13,761 bases of DNA from assembly GCA_026786335.1 (NCBI GenBank), contig JAJAYG010000244.1, positions 1 through 13,761 of the forward strand. Reading direction: 5' to 3'. Under the pieces are notes generated by a model. It had not been told where the DNA came from. It saw only the letters and a program-made list of their open reading frames with translations, and searched no databases. The stretch's first letter is position 1, and each line of letters begins with the position of its first letter. Position numbers and translations under genes: made by a program. Positions 7,334 to 13,761 of this stretch are shown here, piece by piece. The stretch comes from Chitinophagales bacterium. GTDB lineage: Bacteria > Bacteroidota > Bacteroidia > Chitinophagales > UBA10324.

Positions 7334-10273
7334 TCACCTCGCCTTTTCAATTTCCAAAACCTTCTCTTCCTTTTTCCCATTCGCCTCAATCACCAAGCGA
7401 TATTTCCCCGGATGCAGATAATAAACTTTGTTGTCGCCGCTTTTCAATTTTATTTTATCAGCATCTTCTTTAATGTCCTTGTTCAACAAAGTTGTATACG
7501 TTTCTTTTAAAGTTGAATCAATAGATAAATCATACTTCACGTAATTCAAACCTTTAACTCCATCGGCATTCCACTGTTTTAATTTTAATGTTGAGTCGGC
7601 GAAAAGAGAAAATGAAACCTTTGAATTTGCATTGAGGTAAAATGGAATTTCAATTGAAGGGCCTTTGATAGAATCCCAGTTGAATCCTTTCTTTCCCCAT
7701 GAAGAACGATAAGTTTCAGTTCCCAAATTAAAAACATACAATGATTTTTTTAGAACTGAATCTGTGAGTTGCTGTACTTCTTTTACCGAAGCAATGTAAA
7801 TTGAACGACCATGTGTGCCGAGAATTAAATCATGCTCACGTGGTTGAATAGCGAGGTCGTGCACAGCAACACGAGGAAGGTTTTTTGTGAAAGGCATAAA
7901 AGTTTTTCCACGATCGAGCGAAACATAAACGCCATTATCAGTTCCAACATAAATCACGTTTTCATTTACAGGATCTTCTTTAACAACGTTGATGGGCTCA
8001 GGGGGTAATTGATTTACAATCTTCGTCCAGGTGGTTCCATAATCATCACTCATGTATAAGTATGCATTAAAATCGTCCCAACGGTAACCATTCAGTGATG
8101 CATAAATTCTTCCTTCTAAAAATTTCGACGCCTGCACTCTCGAAACCCAAAGCCGCGATGGAAGTTTATCTGAAATTTTTTGCCAGGAATTTCCAAGGTC
8201 TTTCGAAATCCAAATTAAACCATCATCGGTTCCGGCATAGAGCAAACCAAATTTTATAGGAGATTCGTGAATGGTGGTGATGGTTCCGTACGGCACGTTT
8301 CCTTTTTTGCCTCCTGAAGTAAGATCGGGTGAAATCACTTTAAAATCTTTTCCTTCATTGAGTGCTCGCCAGAATTTATTAGCACCGAAGTACACGATGT
8401 CCTGATTGTGCTGCGAAAGCCAGATGGGTGAATTCCAATTCCAGCGGTAAGGTCTTTCGCCCAATTCGTGACTGGGAGTAATGTAATTCTCTTCTTTGGC
8501 ATTAAGATTCAGCCGATAGTAATTTCCAAATTGATACCCTGTATAAACAATATTATTGTCTCGCGTATCCACAGCAACTGACATTCCATCACCTCCCATA
8601 ATCGTTTTGTAAGGATACTCACCTGTTTGATGACACGAAGCATACGGCGAGTAACTCGATGGGCCCATCCACACTCCATTATCCTGCAAGCCACCATAAA
8701 CGTTGTATGGTTTTTCCATATCGTAATTAACCGAAACAAATTGACCAACAGGCGGATTGTTGCACTTGATCCAGTGCGCACCATCATCATAAGTAATATT
8801 TACACCACCATCATTACCAATCACCAAATGACCGGGTTGATTTGGATCAACCCACATGGCGTGATTATCTACGTGCACGTTTTCATTTTCTTTAATGATG
8901 TTGCGAAAAGTTTTTCCGCCATCATTACTCATCAAATTAACAAAGCCGAGCATGTAAACTTTGTTGGGGTCATCTTTCGCAGTTCGCACTTGCGAGAAAT
9001 AATAACCATAGGAGAAAAACATATCATCAATATAACCATCATGCGTTTTTTTCCAGGTGGCGCCGCCATCATCACTTCGATAAAGTTCGGCTCCTTTATA
9101 ATCAGTATCGAACAACAATGAGTTAGCATCTTCTAAATATTCAACCAATGTTTGGGGTGAAATTTTTCCGGATTTCATTAAAGTAAAAATTGTATCGGCC
9201 GAATATTTATCGGGGAAACCATTACCGCGTAAAAAACTTTCCACTTTCTTTTTTTGCAATTTTGAAAATGCAACTGTATTCATTTTGCGCAACATGTCTT
9301 TTGTAAGTTCTGTTGTGTCTTCGGTTTTTTTCTCTCTGGGGAATTGATTATCCAGACACGCATACACAACTGTTTTTCCACGATCATTCACTGTTGCAAC
9401 ACCAATTCTTCCAACACTTTTTCCGGTTGGAAACCCACTTGTGGCAGTCGTGACAAGTTTCCATGTTTCGCCATCATCAACACTCTTATAGATTCCAGAT
9501 CCGTTGCCACAACCATCAAAATTCCATGCACGCCGGTTTCGTTGCCACGCTGCTGCATATAAAATATTTTTATCATTCGCATCGCGAGTGATATCGATAC
9601 AGCCCGTACTGTCATTGATTGCTAAAGTTTGTTTCCAGGTTTTCCCCCCGTCGATAGTTTTAAAAACACCGCGCTCTTTATTTTGCGAATACAAGTGACC
9701 AAGCACTGCAACTAAAACTTCATTGCCATTTGTTTCATTCAAAACAATTCTGCCAATGTGATGGCTTTCGCCCAAGCCCATGTAGTTCCATGTTTTTCCT
9801 GCATCGGAGCTTTTGTAAATTCCAACACCCGAATAAGAAGTCCGGCTCGAATTATTTTCGCCGGTTCCCACCCAAATAATTTTTCCTTTCTCCGAAGGAG
9901 TCCCTGCGGACCAATCAACTGCAATATCACCGATTGTGAGTACGGCTTCATGATCAAATACCGGAGTAAATGATGTTCCATTATTATTCGTGTACCACAA
10001 ACCGCCCGATGCATAAGCAACATAAAACTCTGTTGAGTTATCGGGGTTTACATCTACATCCACCACTCTGCCGCTCATGATGGCAGGTCCCACATTTCTA
10101 AAATCAACCTGCGATACCAATGAATTCTGCTGCAGATTTTTTCCTTCCTCAAAACCACTCATGCGCGCATCAGCTGCCATGTAAGGCGGCTGATCGGGTT
10201 GTTGCTTAACTGATTTTTTTTGGGCCAGAAGAATTGACGGAGCAAGAAATAATAAGAGGAGAATCTTTTTCAT
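7334..10273 (-). CDS. Sortilin/VPS10-like Asp-box beta-propeller secreted protein
   Basis: 979 residues with a signal peptide (about 1-17, cut near LLA-Q). At least nine Asp-box (BNR) turns of the S-x-D-x-G-x-T-W type are visible: SSDAGKTW 155-162, TIDGGKTW 206-213, SVDDGETW 264-271, SDDGGATW 400-407, SNDGGKTF 449-456, TYDDGAHW 494-501, SKDLGNSW 690-697, SDDYGTTW 742-749 and SLDRGKTF 785-792. These span one large or two consecutive beta-propellers, as in the sortilin/VPS10-like family often misnamed glycosyl hydrolase in Bacteroidota. A charged helical insert rich in lysine (about 312-392) interrupts the blades. A beta-rich C-terminal domain (about 835-979) ends PGKYRLVIEANGKKEEK and lacks a clear T9SS signature. 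The role is unknown; binding of proteins or peptides outside the inner membrane is an inference from the fold. A partial copy of its 3' end lies downstream. Confidence 0.88.
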   Translation of the reverse strand: MKKILLLLFLAPSILLAQKKSVKQQPDQPPYMAADARMSGFEEGKNLQQNSLVSQVDFRNVGPAIMSGRVVDVDVNPDNSTEFYVAYASGGLWYTNNNGTSFTPVFDHEAVLTIGDIAVDWSAGTPSEKGKIIWVGTGENNSSRTSYSGVGIYKSSDAGKTWNYMGLGESHHIGRIVLNETNGNEVLVAVLGHLYSQNKERGVFKTIDGGKTWKQTLAINDSTGCIDITRDANDKNILYAAAWQRNRRAWNFDGCGNGSGIYKSVDDGETWKLVTTATSGFPTGKSVGRIGVATVNDRGKTVVYACLDNQFPREKKTEDTTELTKDMLRKMNTVAFSKLQKKKVESFLRGNGFPDKYSADTIFTLMKSGKISPQTLVEYLEDANSLLFDTDYKGAELYRSDDGGATWKKTHDGYIDDMFFSYGYYFSQVRTAKDDPNKVYMLGFVNLMSNDGGKTFRNIIKENENVHVDNHAMWVDPNQPGHLVIGNDGGVNITYDDGAHWIKCNNPPVGQFVSVNYDMEKPYNVYGGLQDNGVWMGPSSYSPYASCHQTGEYPYKTIMGGDGMSVAVDTRDNNIVYTGYQFGNYYRLNLNAKEENYITPSHELGERPYRWNWNSPIWLSQHNQDIVYFGANKFWRALNEGKDFKVISPDLTSGGKKGNVPYGTITTIHESPIKFGLLYAGTDDGLIWISKDLGNSWQKISDKLPSRLWVSRVQASKFLEGRIYASLNGYRWDDFNAYLYMSDDYGTTWTKIVNQLPPEPINVVKEDPVNENVIYVGTDNGVYVSLDRGKTFMPFTKNLPRVAVHDLAIQPREHDLILGTHGRSIYIASVKEVQQLTDSVLKKSLYVFNLGTETYRSSWGKKGFNWDSIKGPSIEIPFYLNANSKVSFSLFADSTLKLKQWNADGVKGLNYVKYDLSIDSTLKETYTTLLNKDIKEDADKIKLKSGDNKVYYLHPGKYRLVIEANGKKEEKVLEIEKAR

Positions 10274-10357
10274 GGTATGGATTTGATAGGTTGTGAAGAT
10301 AGAAGCAACTTTTATAATTGAAACGTTGATTCGACTAAATTTATTGAATGCAAAATG

Positions 10358-10427
10358 CTCCCCCTCGAACCGCGTGCCGCCTTAGCTTTAGCGGTGGCGC
10401 AAAGAGGGGGAGAGTTCCCGCTTTGCA
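10358..10427. repeat. G/C-run palindromic repeat upstream of dgkA
   Basis: Outer arms ctccccctc (10358-10366) and gagggggag (10404-10412) are perfect complements. An imperfect inner stem uses gccgcc (10376-10381) and ggtggc (10393-10398) around a short loop. The block is far more GC-rich than its AT-rich surroundings, which suggests a dispersed intergenic repeat. The trailing ttcccgcttt (10415-10424) also occurs, on the other strand, in the repeat inside priA. The reading frame stays open through it into dgkA. The remaining intergenic bases (10274-10357 and 10428-10498) presumably hold the divergent promoters, but none is clear to me. Confidence 0.55.
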
Positions 10428-10498
10428 TAATAAGGATGAACTTTCGATTAACATTGAATGCTGTAAGACAAAACAGTTTTCTTTGCAGCAAATATTTT

Positions 10499-10864
10499 AT
10501 GATGAAGAAGGAAACTAAAAACCATAGCATAGCAGATAAATTTTATGTCGCATTTCGCGGAATGATTTTACCATTTAAAACCGAGCTCAGTATTCGCATT
10601 CAATTGGTAATTGCAATCGGCGCAACTTCACTTGGGTTTTATCTTGATATTCAAAAATCAGATTGGTTGTGGATTGTAATTGCCGCTGCATTGGTTTTAA
10701 TTACTGAAACATTGAACACAGCAATTGAAAAATTAGTTGACCTTGTTTCACCCGAATACAATGCGCTTGCGGGTTATGTTAAAGATGTTGCAGCAGGTGC
10801 AGTTTTTATGGCGGCAATTGCTTCCATCATTATTGCTTTGCTCATCTTTGTTCCTTATTTCTAA
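10499..10864 (+). CDS. dgkA: DgkA-type diacylglycerol (or undecaprenol) kinase
   Basis: 121 residues, the usual size of the small trimeric integral-membrane lipid kinase. The family signature ETLNTAIEKLVDLVSPEYN is at 70-88, followed by KDVAAGAVF at 95-103. Catalytic and metal-binding glutamates correspond to E29 and E77. Three hydrophobic segments are visible (about 34-50, 56-70 and 99-119), matching the known three-helix layout. The enzyme phosphorylates a membrane lipid alcohol with ATP; whether the substrate is diacylglycerol or undecaprenol cannot be decided from sequence. I chose the ATG at 10499 (the next codon, 10502, is also ATG) because the conserved amphipathic N-terminus begins just after. 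A longer in-frame start at 10355 would translate the palindromic repeat and is unlikely. The next gene follows after 30 bases, so co-transcription is likely. Confidence 0.9.
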   Translation: MMKKETKNHSIADKFYVAFRGMILPFKTELSIRIQLVIAIGATSLGFYLDIQKSDWLWIVIAAALVLITETLNTAIEKLVDLVSPEYNALAGYVKDVAAGAVFMAAIASIIIALLIFVPYF

Positions 10865-10894
10865 ACTTAAAATTTTATTTTTATAAAGAAGATC

Positions 10895-12055
10895 ATGAAA
10901 TTGATTCAGGTAAATGATTCAAAAACTCAAAAACAATTTCTTGAAGTTCCGATCTCTATCTATGCAAATGATTCAAATTTTATTCGACCACTTGATAATG
11001 ACATTAATTCGGTTTTTAATCCCGAGAAAAATAAATTATTCAAACATGGCGATGCTGTAAGATGGATTTTACAAGATGAGAAGAGAAATTCCATCGGAAG
11101 AGTTGCAGCATTTGTGAATGAAAAAACTGCGCGCACTTCAGAATACATTACCGGTGGCATGGGGTTTTTTGAATGCATCAATGATCAGCATGCTGCAAAT
11201 ATTTTATTCGATGCCTGCAAAAACTGGCTGAGCGAAAAAGGAATGGAAGCGATGGATGGGCCTATTAACTTTGGCGACCGCCAATCGTGGTGGGGTTTGC
11301 AGGTGGAAGGTTTTGCGCCGCCAACTTATTCGATGAATTACAATCCTGTTTATTACATCAATCTGTTTGAACAGTATGGATTTCAAACTTATTTTAATCA
11401 GTTCGTTTTTAATTATCAGCTCGATAAACCATTACCCGAAAAGTTTTTTGAGAAAGCAGACCGAGTTTTTAAAAGCCCTGCATTTCGGTTTGAACATATC
11501 AAAAAAAATCAGCTCGAAAAGTATGCAGCTGACATTACACAAGTGTATAATGAAGGTTGGGTAAAGATGAGTCACTTTAAACCAACCACAGTTGAACAAA
11601 CAATGGCAAACATGAAGCAGATGCTACCTGTAATGGACGAAAAATTAATTTGGTTCGGGTATTTCAAAGATAAGCCCATTGCATTTTTCATCATGCTTCC
11701 CGAGATCAATCAGGTGATACGTCATCTAAATGGTCAAATGAATTTGATTGGTAAATTGAAATTCGCTTTTTACCGGTGGCGTGGTGAGATTAATAAAATG
11801 TTCGGTGTGTTGTTCGGCGTGGTGCCTGCTTTTCAAGGGAAAGGAATTGATGGTGCATTAATAGTTGCTGCCGCAAATGTGATTCAGCCAATGAAGAAAT
11901 ACCACAATTTAGAAATGAATTGGGTGGGTGATTTTAACCCCAAGATGGTGAAGATGGTTGAGAACCTCGGCACTACTGTAATCAAACGCTACCGCACTTA
12001 CCGGATAATTTTTGATTCGGAGAAACCATTTTCACGAGCACCGATTGTGGAGTAA
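10895..12055 (+). CDS. YghO-like protein with C-terminal GNAT fold
   Basis: 386 residues, no signal peptide or membrane segment. I recognise the conserved block DGPINFGDRQSWWG (121-134), followed by GFAPPTYSMNYNPVYY (139-154) and YGF at 161-163. These mark a widespread but poorly characterised family related to E. coli YghO. The C-terminal half has a GNAT-like acetyl-CoA loop, VVPAFQGKGIDGAL (309-322), in the R/Q-x-x-G-x-G/A position, then MNWVGDFNPKMVKMVENLG (341-359), as in the last strands of acyltransferases. An acyl transfer role is therefore inferred, with unknown substrate. It lies 30 bases after dgkA, so the pair is likely an operon, and priA follows after 76 bases. Full length and intact. 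Confidence 0.75.
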   Translation: MKLIQVNDSKTQKQFLEVPISIYANDSNFIRPLDNDINSVFNPEKNKLFKHGDAVRWILQDEKRNSIGRVAAFVNEKTARTSEYITGGMGFFECINDQHAANILFDACKNWLSEKGMEAMDGPINFGDRQSWWGLQVEGFAPPTYSMNYNPVYYINLFEQYGFQTYFNQFVFNYQLDKPLPEKFFEKADRVFKSPAFRFEHIKKNQLEKYAADITQVYNEGWVKMSHFKPTTVEQTMANMKQMLPVMDEKLIWFGYFKDKPIAFFIMLPEINQVIRHLNGQMNLIGKLKFAFYRWRGEINKMFGVLFGVVPAFQGKGIDGALIVAAANVIQPMKKYHNLEMNWVGDFNPKMVKMVENLGTTVIKRYRTYRIIFDSEKPFSRAPIVE

Positions 12056-12131
12056 TGTGATAATGTGATGAGGTGATGATTAGCAGATTTATAAAAAATT
12101 AAAACCAATAAATTAATTTGCAGATTATTAA

Positions 12132-13761
12132 ATGCAATTAGAAGAATTCGATAACAACATTACTTTTTTCGCCGAAGTAATACTTCCGCTTTCACTCCCT
12201 AAAAATTATACTTATGGAATACCGAAAGAATTTGAAACACAAGTTGCCATAGGGAAAAGAGTTGAAATTCAATTTGGTCAGCGGAAAATTTACGCGGGGC
12301 TTATCAAGCGATTGCATCACGTTGCACCAATTGAATATCGCATCAAGCCAATTATTTCTGTGCTTGATGCAGCGCCAATAGTTTCTGAAACACAATTAAA
12401 ATTCTGGGAATGGATGGCGCAATATTATTTGTGCGCCGAAGGAGATGTTATGAATGCTGCACTGCCATCGGGTTTTAAATTAGAGAGCGAAACATCCATT
12501 ATTCTTCATCCAAACTTCAATGATGATTTCACCAATCTCAACGACAAGGAATATGTGGTTGCCGAAGCGCTCACCATTCAAAAGGAATTAACGATTGAAG
12601 AAATCGCAAAAATTCTACACCGTAAAACTGTGTACCCCATTATTGATTCGCTCCTAAAAAAAAATGTGGTGATAGTGAAAGAAAATTTAATTGAGCGCTA
12701 CAAACCACGCATCGAAACTTTCATCAAACTCAACCCTGAATTTTCAAGTGATAACAAACTTCGGGTGTTGTTTGATGAGCTGGAAAAGAAAGCAAAGAAG
12801 CAATTGAATGTGCTCATGAGTTACCTTCATTTCAATAATCAAAAAACCGATTACAAAAATTCGCAGCGGAATAAATTTTTTGAAATTGAAAAAAGTGAAC
12901 TGCTTGAAAAATCAAAATCTGGAAATGCCGCTCTCAACTCACTCATTAAAAAAAATATTTTTATTGCCGAGAAAAAAGAAGTTGACAGAATCGGAAATAA
13001 TGAAAATGAAGTTGATGCTGATTTTGAATTAGCACCTTCACAAAAGATTGCACTCGAAAAAATAAAATCACAATTCGGTTGGGTTAATTCAGTTGCACAC
13101 CAAGCAGTGCGAACTATCCCCGTTGAAAAGCGGGAATTAGAGGGGGATAAAAGCAAAGGGTTAAATGCGTCAGCAACTCTCCCCCTACTTAAGGGGAAGT
13201 TGGAGGGGGTTGAAAACAACAAATTAGAGGGGGTTAAAAATGTTTTGCTTCTTCACGGCATCACCGGCAGCGGCAAAACTAATTTGTACATACGCCTGAT
13301 TGAAGAAACGATCGAAAAAGAAAAACAAATTTTGTATTTGCTCCCGGAAATTGCGCTCACTTCACAGATCGTGGGAAGACTACGAAAAAAATTCGGGAAC
13401 AAAATCGGCATCTATCACTCACGTTTCAATGAACAAGAACGTGTAGAGATCTGGAATAAATTGTTGCACGGCGAATATCAAATTGTGCTTGGCGCACGCT
13501 CAGCAATATTTCTTCCGTTTGAAAATTTGGGATTAGTGATTGTAGATGAAGAGCATGATTCTTCTTACAAACAAAATGATCCTGCGCCGCGCTATCACGG
13601 AAGAGATGCTGCGATTTATCTTGCATCACTCTTCGCAGCAAAAACAATTTTGGGAAGTGCAACGCCTTCACTCGAAAGTTTTTTAAATGCACAGCAAGAT
13701 AAATTTGGGTTCGCCGAATTGAATGAACGTTTCGGTAACGCTTCCTTACCCGAAATAATTA
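12132..13761 (+). CDS. priA: Primosomal protein N' (PriA helicase), 3' end outside window
   Basis: 543 codons are in the window, with no frameshift or stop by hand translation from the ATG at 12132. PriA is the 3'-to-5' DNA helicase that reloads the replisome at stalled forks. The N-terminal 3'-DNA-binding domain starts at FFAEVILPLSLPKNYTYGIP (12-31). A winged-helix region follows (about 135-290). Helicase motifs are: Walker A GITGSGKT 376-383, LPEIALT, GARSAIFLPF from 454, Walker B DEEH 472-475, HDSSYKQ from 475, RYHGRDAA, and motif III GSATPSLES 508-516. The zinc-binding and second helicase lobes lie beyond the window. Unusual feature: about 41-50 extra residues (roughly 317-368) separate the winged-helix region from the Walker A strand. 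They are encoded by a G-run repeat (13113-13240). Confidence 0.94.
   Translation, partial: MQLEEFDNNITFFAEVILPLSLPKNYTYGIPKEFETQVAIGKRVEIQFGQRKIYAGLIKRLHHVAPIEYRIKPIISVLDAAPIVSETQLKFWEWMAQYYLCAEGDVMNAALPSGFKLESETSIILHPNFNDDFTNLNDKEYVVAEALTIQKELTIEEIAKILHRKTVYPIIDSLLKKNVVIVKENLIERYKPRIETFIKLNPEFSSDNKLRVLFDELEKKAKKQLNVLMSYLHFNNQKTDYKNSQRNKFFEIEKSELLEKSKSGNAALNSLIKKNIFIAEKKEVDRIGNNENEVDADFELAPSQKIALEKIKSQFGWVNSVAHQAVRTIPVEKRELEGDKSKGLNASATLPLLKGKLEGVENNKLEGVKNVLLLHGITGSGKTNLYIRLIEETIEKEKQILYLLPEIALTSQIVGRLRKKFGNKIGIYHSRFNEQERVEIWNKLLHGEYQIVLGARSAIFLPFENLGLVIVDEEHDSSYKQNDPAPRYHGRDAAIYLASLFAAKTILGSATPSLESFLNAQQDKFGFAELNERFGNASLPEII
13113..13240. repeat. Palindromic G-run repeat inserted in frame within priA
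   Basis: Three similar units with a five-G run are present: aattagagggggataaaa (13135-13152), agttggagggggttgaaaa (about 13198-13216) and aattagagggggttaaaa (13222-13239). Opposing C-runs form hairpins: a six-pair stem at 13119-13134 with a gaaa loop, and tcccc/gggga around 13180-13197. Composition differs sharply from the AT-rich flanking priA sequence. All of it stays in frame, encoding residues from about T328 to V368. This looks like a dispersed palindromic repeat of the kind common between Bacteroidota genes, here inside a coding region. Confidence 0.7.

Noticed and set aside
8627..9121. Plus-strand open frame of 164 codons
   Set aside because: It is the complement of Asp-box propeller codons; its long runs of Ile, Thr and His reflect the opposite strand.
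10355..10498. 48-codon N-terminal extension of DgkA
   Set aside because: It would translate the palindromic repeat and has no counterpart in the family; the ATG at 10499 gives the normal length. Kept only as a finding.
12851..13222. Minus-strand open frame of 123 codons
   Set aside because: It is antisense to priA, which is intact through the same interval.
13113..13240. CRISPR-like or tandem array reading of the priA repeat
   Set aside because: The units are short, irregularly spaced and partly inverted, and they lie in an open coding frame; not an array.

Overview
The window looks like chromosome from a Bacteroidota (CFB-group) bacterium. It is AT-rich and lacks clear Shine-Dalgarno sites. 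It encodes a secreted CotH-like protein ending in a type IX secretion (T9SS) type A sorting domain, an orphan fragment of another such domain, a secreted M36-type metallopeptidase, and a long Asp-box (sortilin-like) beta-propeller protein typical of that phylum. No tRNA, rRNA, CRISPR array or intact insertion sequence was seen.

Layout. Positions 1-3965 carry two minus-strand genes for exported proteins: an M36 fungalysin-like metallopeptidase whose 3' end is cut by the window edge, and a CotH-kinase-fold protein with a T9SS tail. Positions 4166-5701 (plus) encode a DASS/SLC13 anion transporter. Positions 5754-5948 hold a T9SS sorting-domain fragment with no passenger gene. Positions 5987-7156 (minus) are a two-gene unit, an SDR-fold protein lacking the catalytic tyrosine followed by an SRPBCC protein. 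Positions 7193-7326 hold a duplicated 3' tail of the next gene and a hairpin element. Positions 7334-10273 (minus) encode the sortilin/Asp-box propeller protein. After a G/C-run palindrome at 10358-10427 come three plus-strand genes: a DgkA-type lipid kinase, a YghO-like GNAT-fold protein and priA (3' end cut).

How they relate. The genes do not form one pathway. The left third is secretion and cell-surface work. The SDR-SRPBCC pair is a likely small operon. The right end is membrane lipid phosphorylation and replication restart. No complete, clearly novel multi-gene system was found. The most notable signals are: (a) a G-run palindromic repeat inserted in frame in priA just before the Walker A motif, with a related-looking element upstream of dgkA; (b) gene remnants on both sides of the SDR-SRPBCC pair, suggesting past rearrangement there; and (c) the tyrosine-less SDR. 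Functions rest on motifs recognised by eye; no database search was run.
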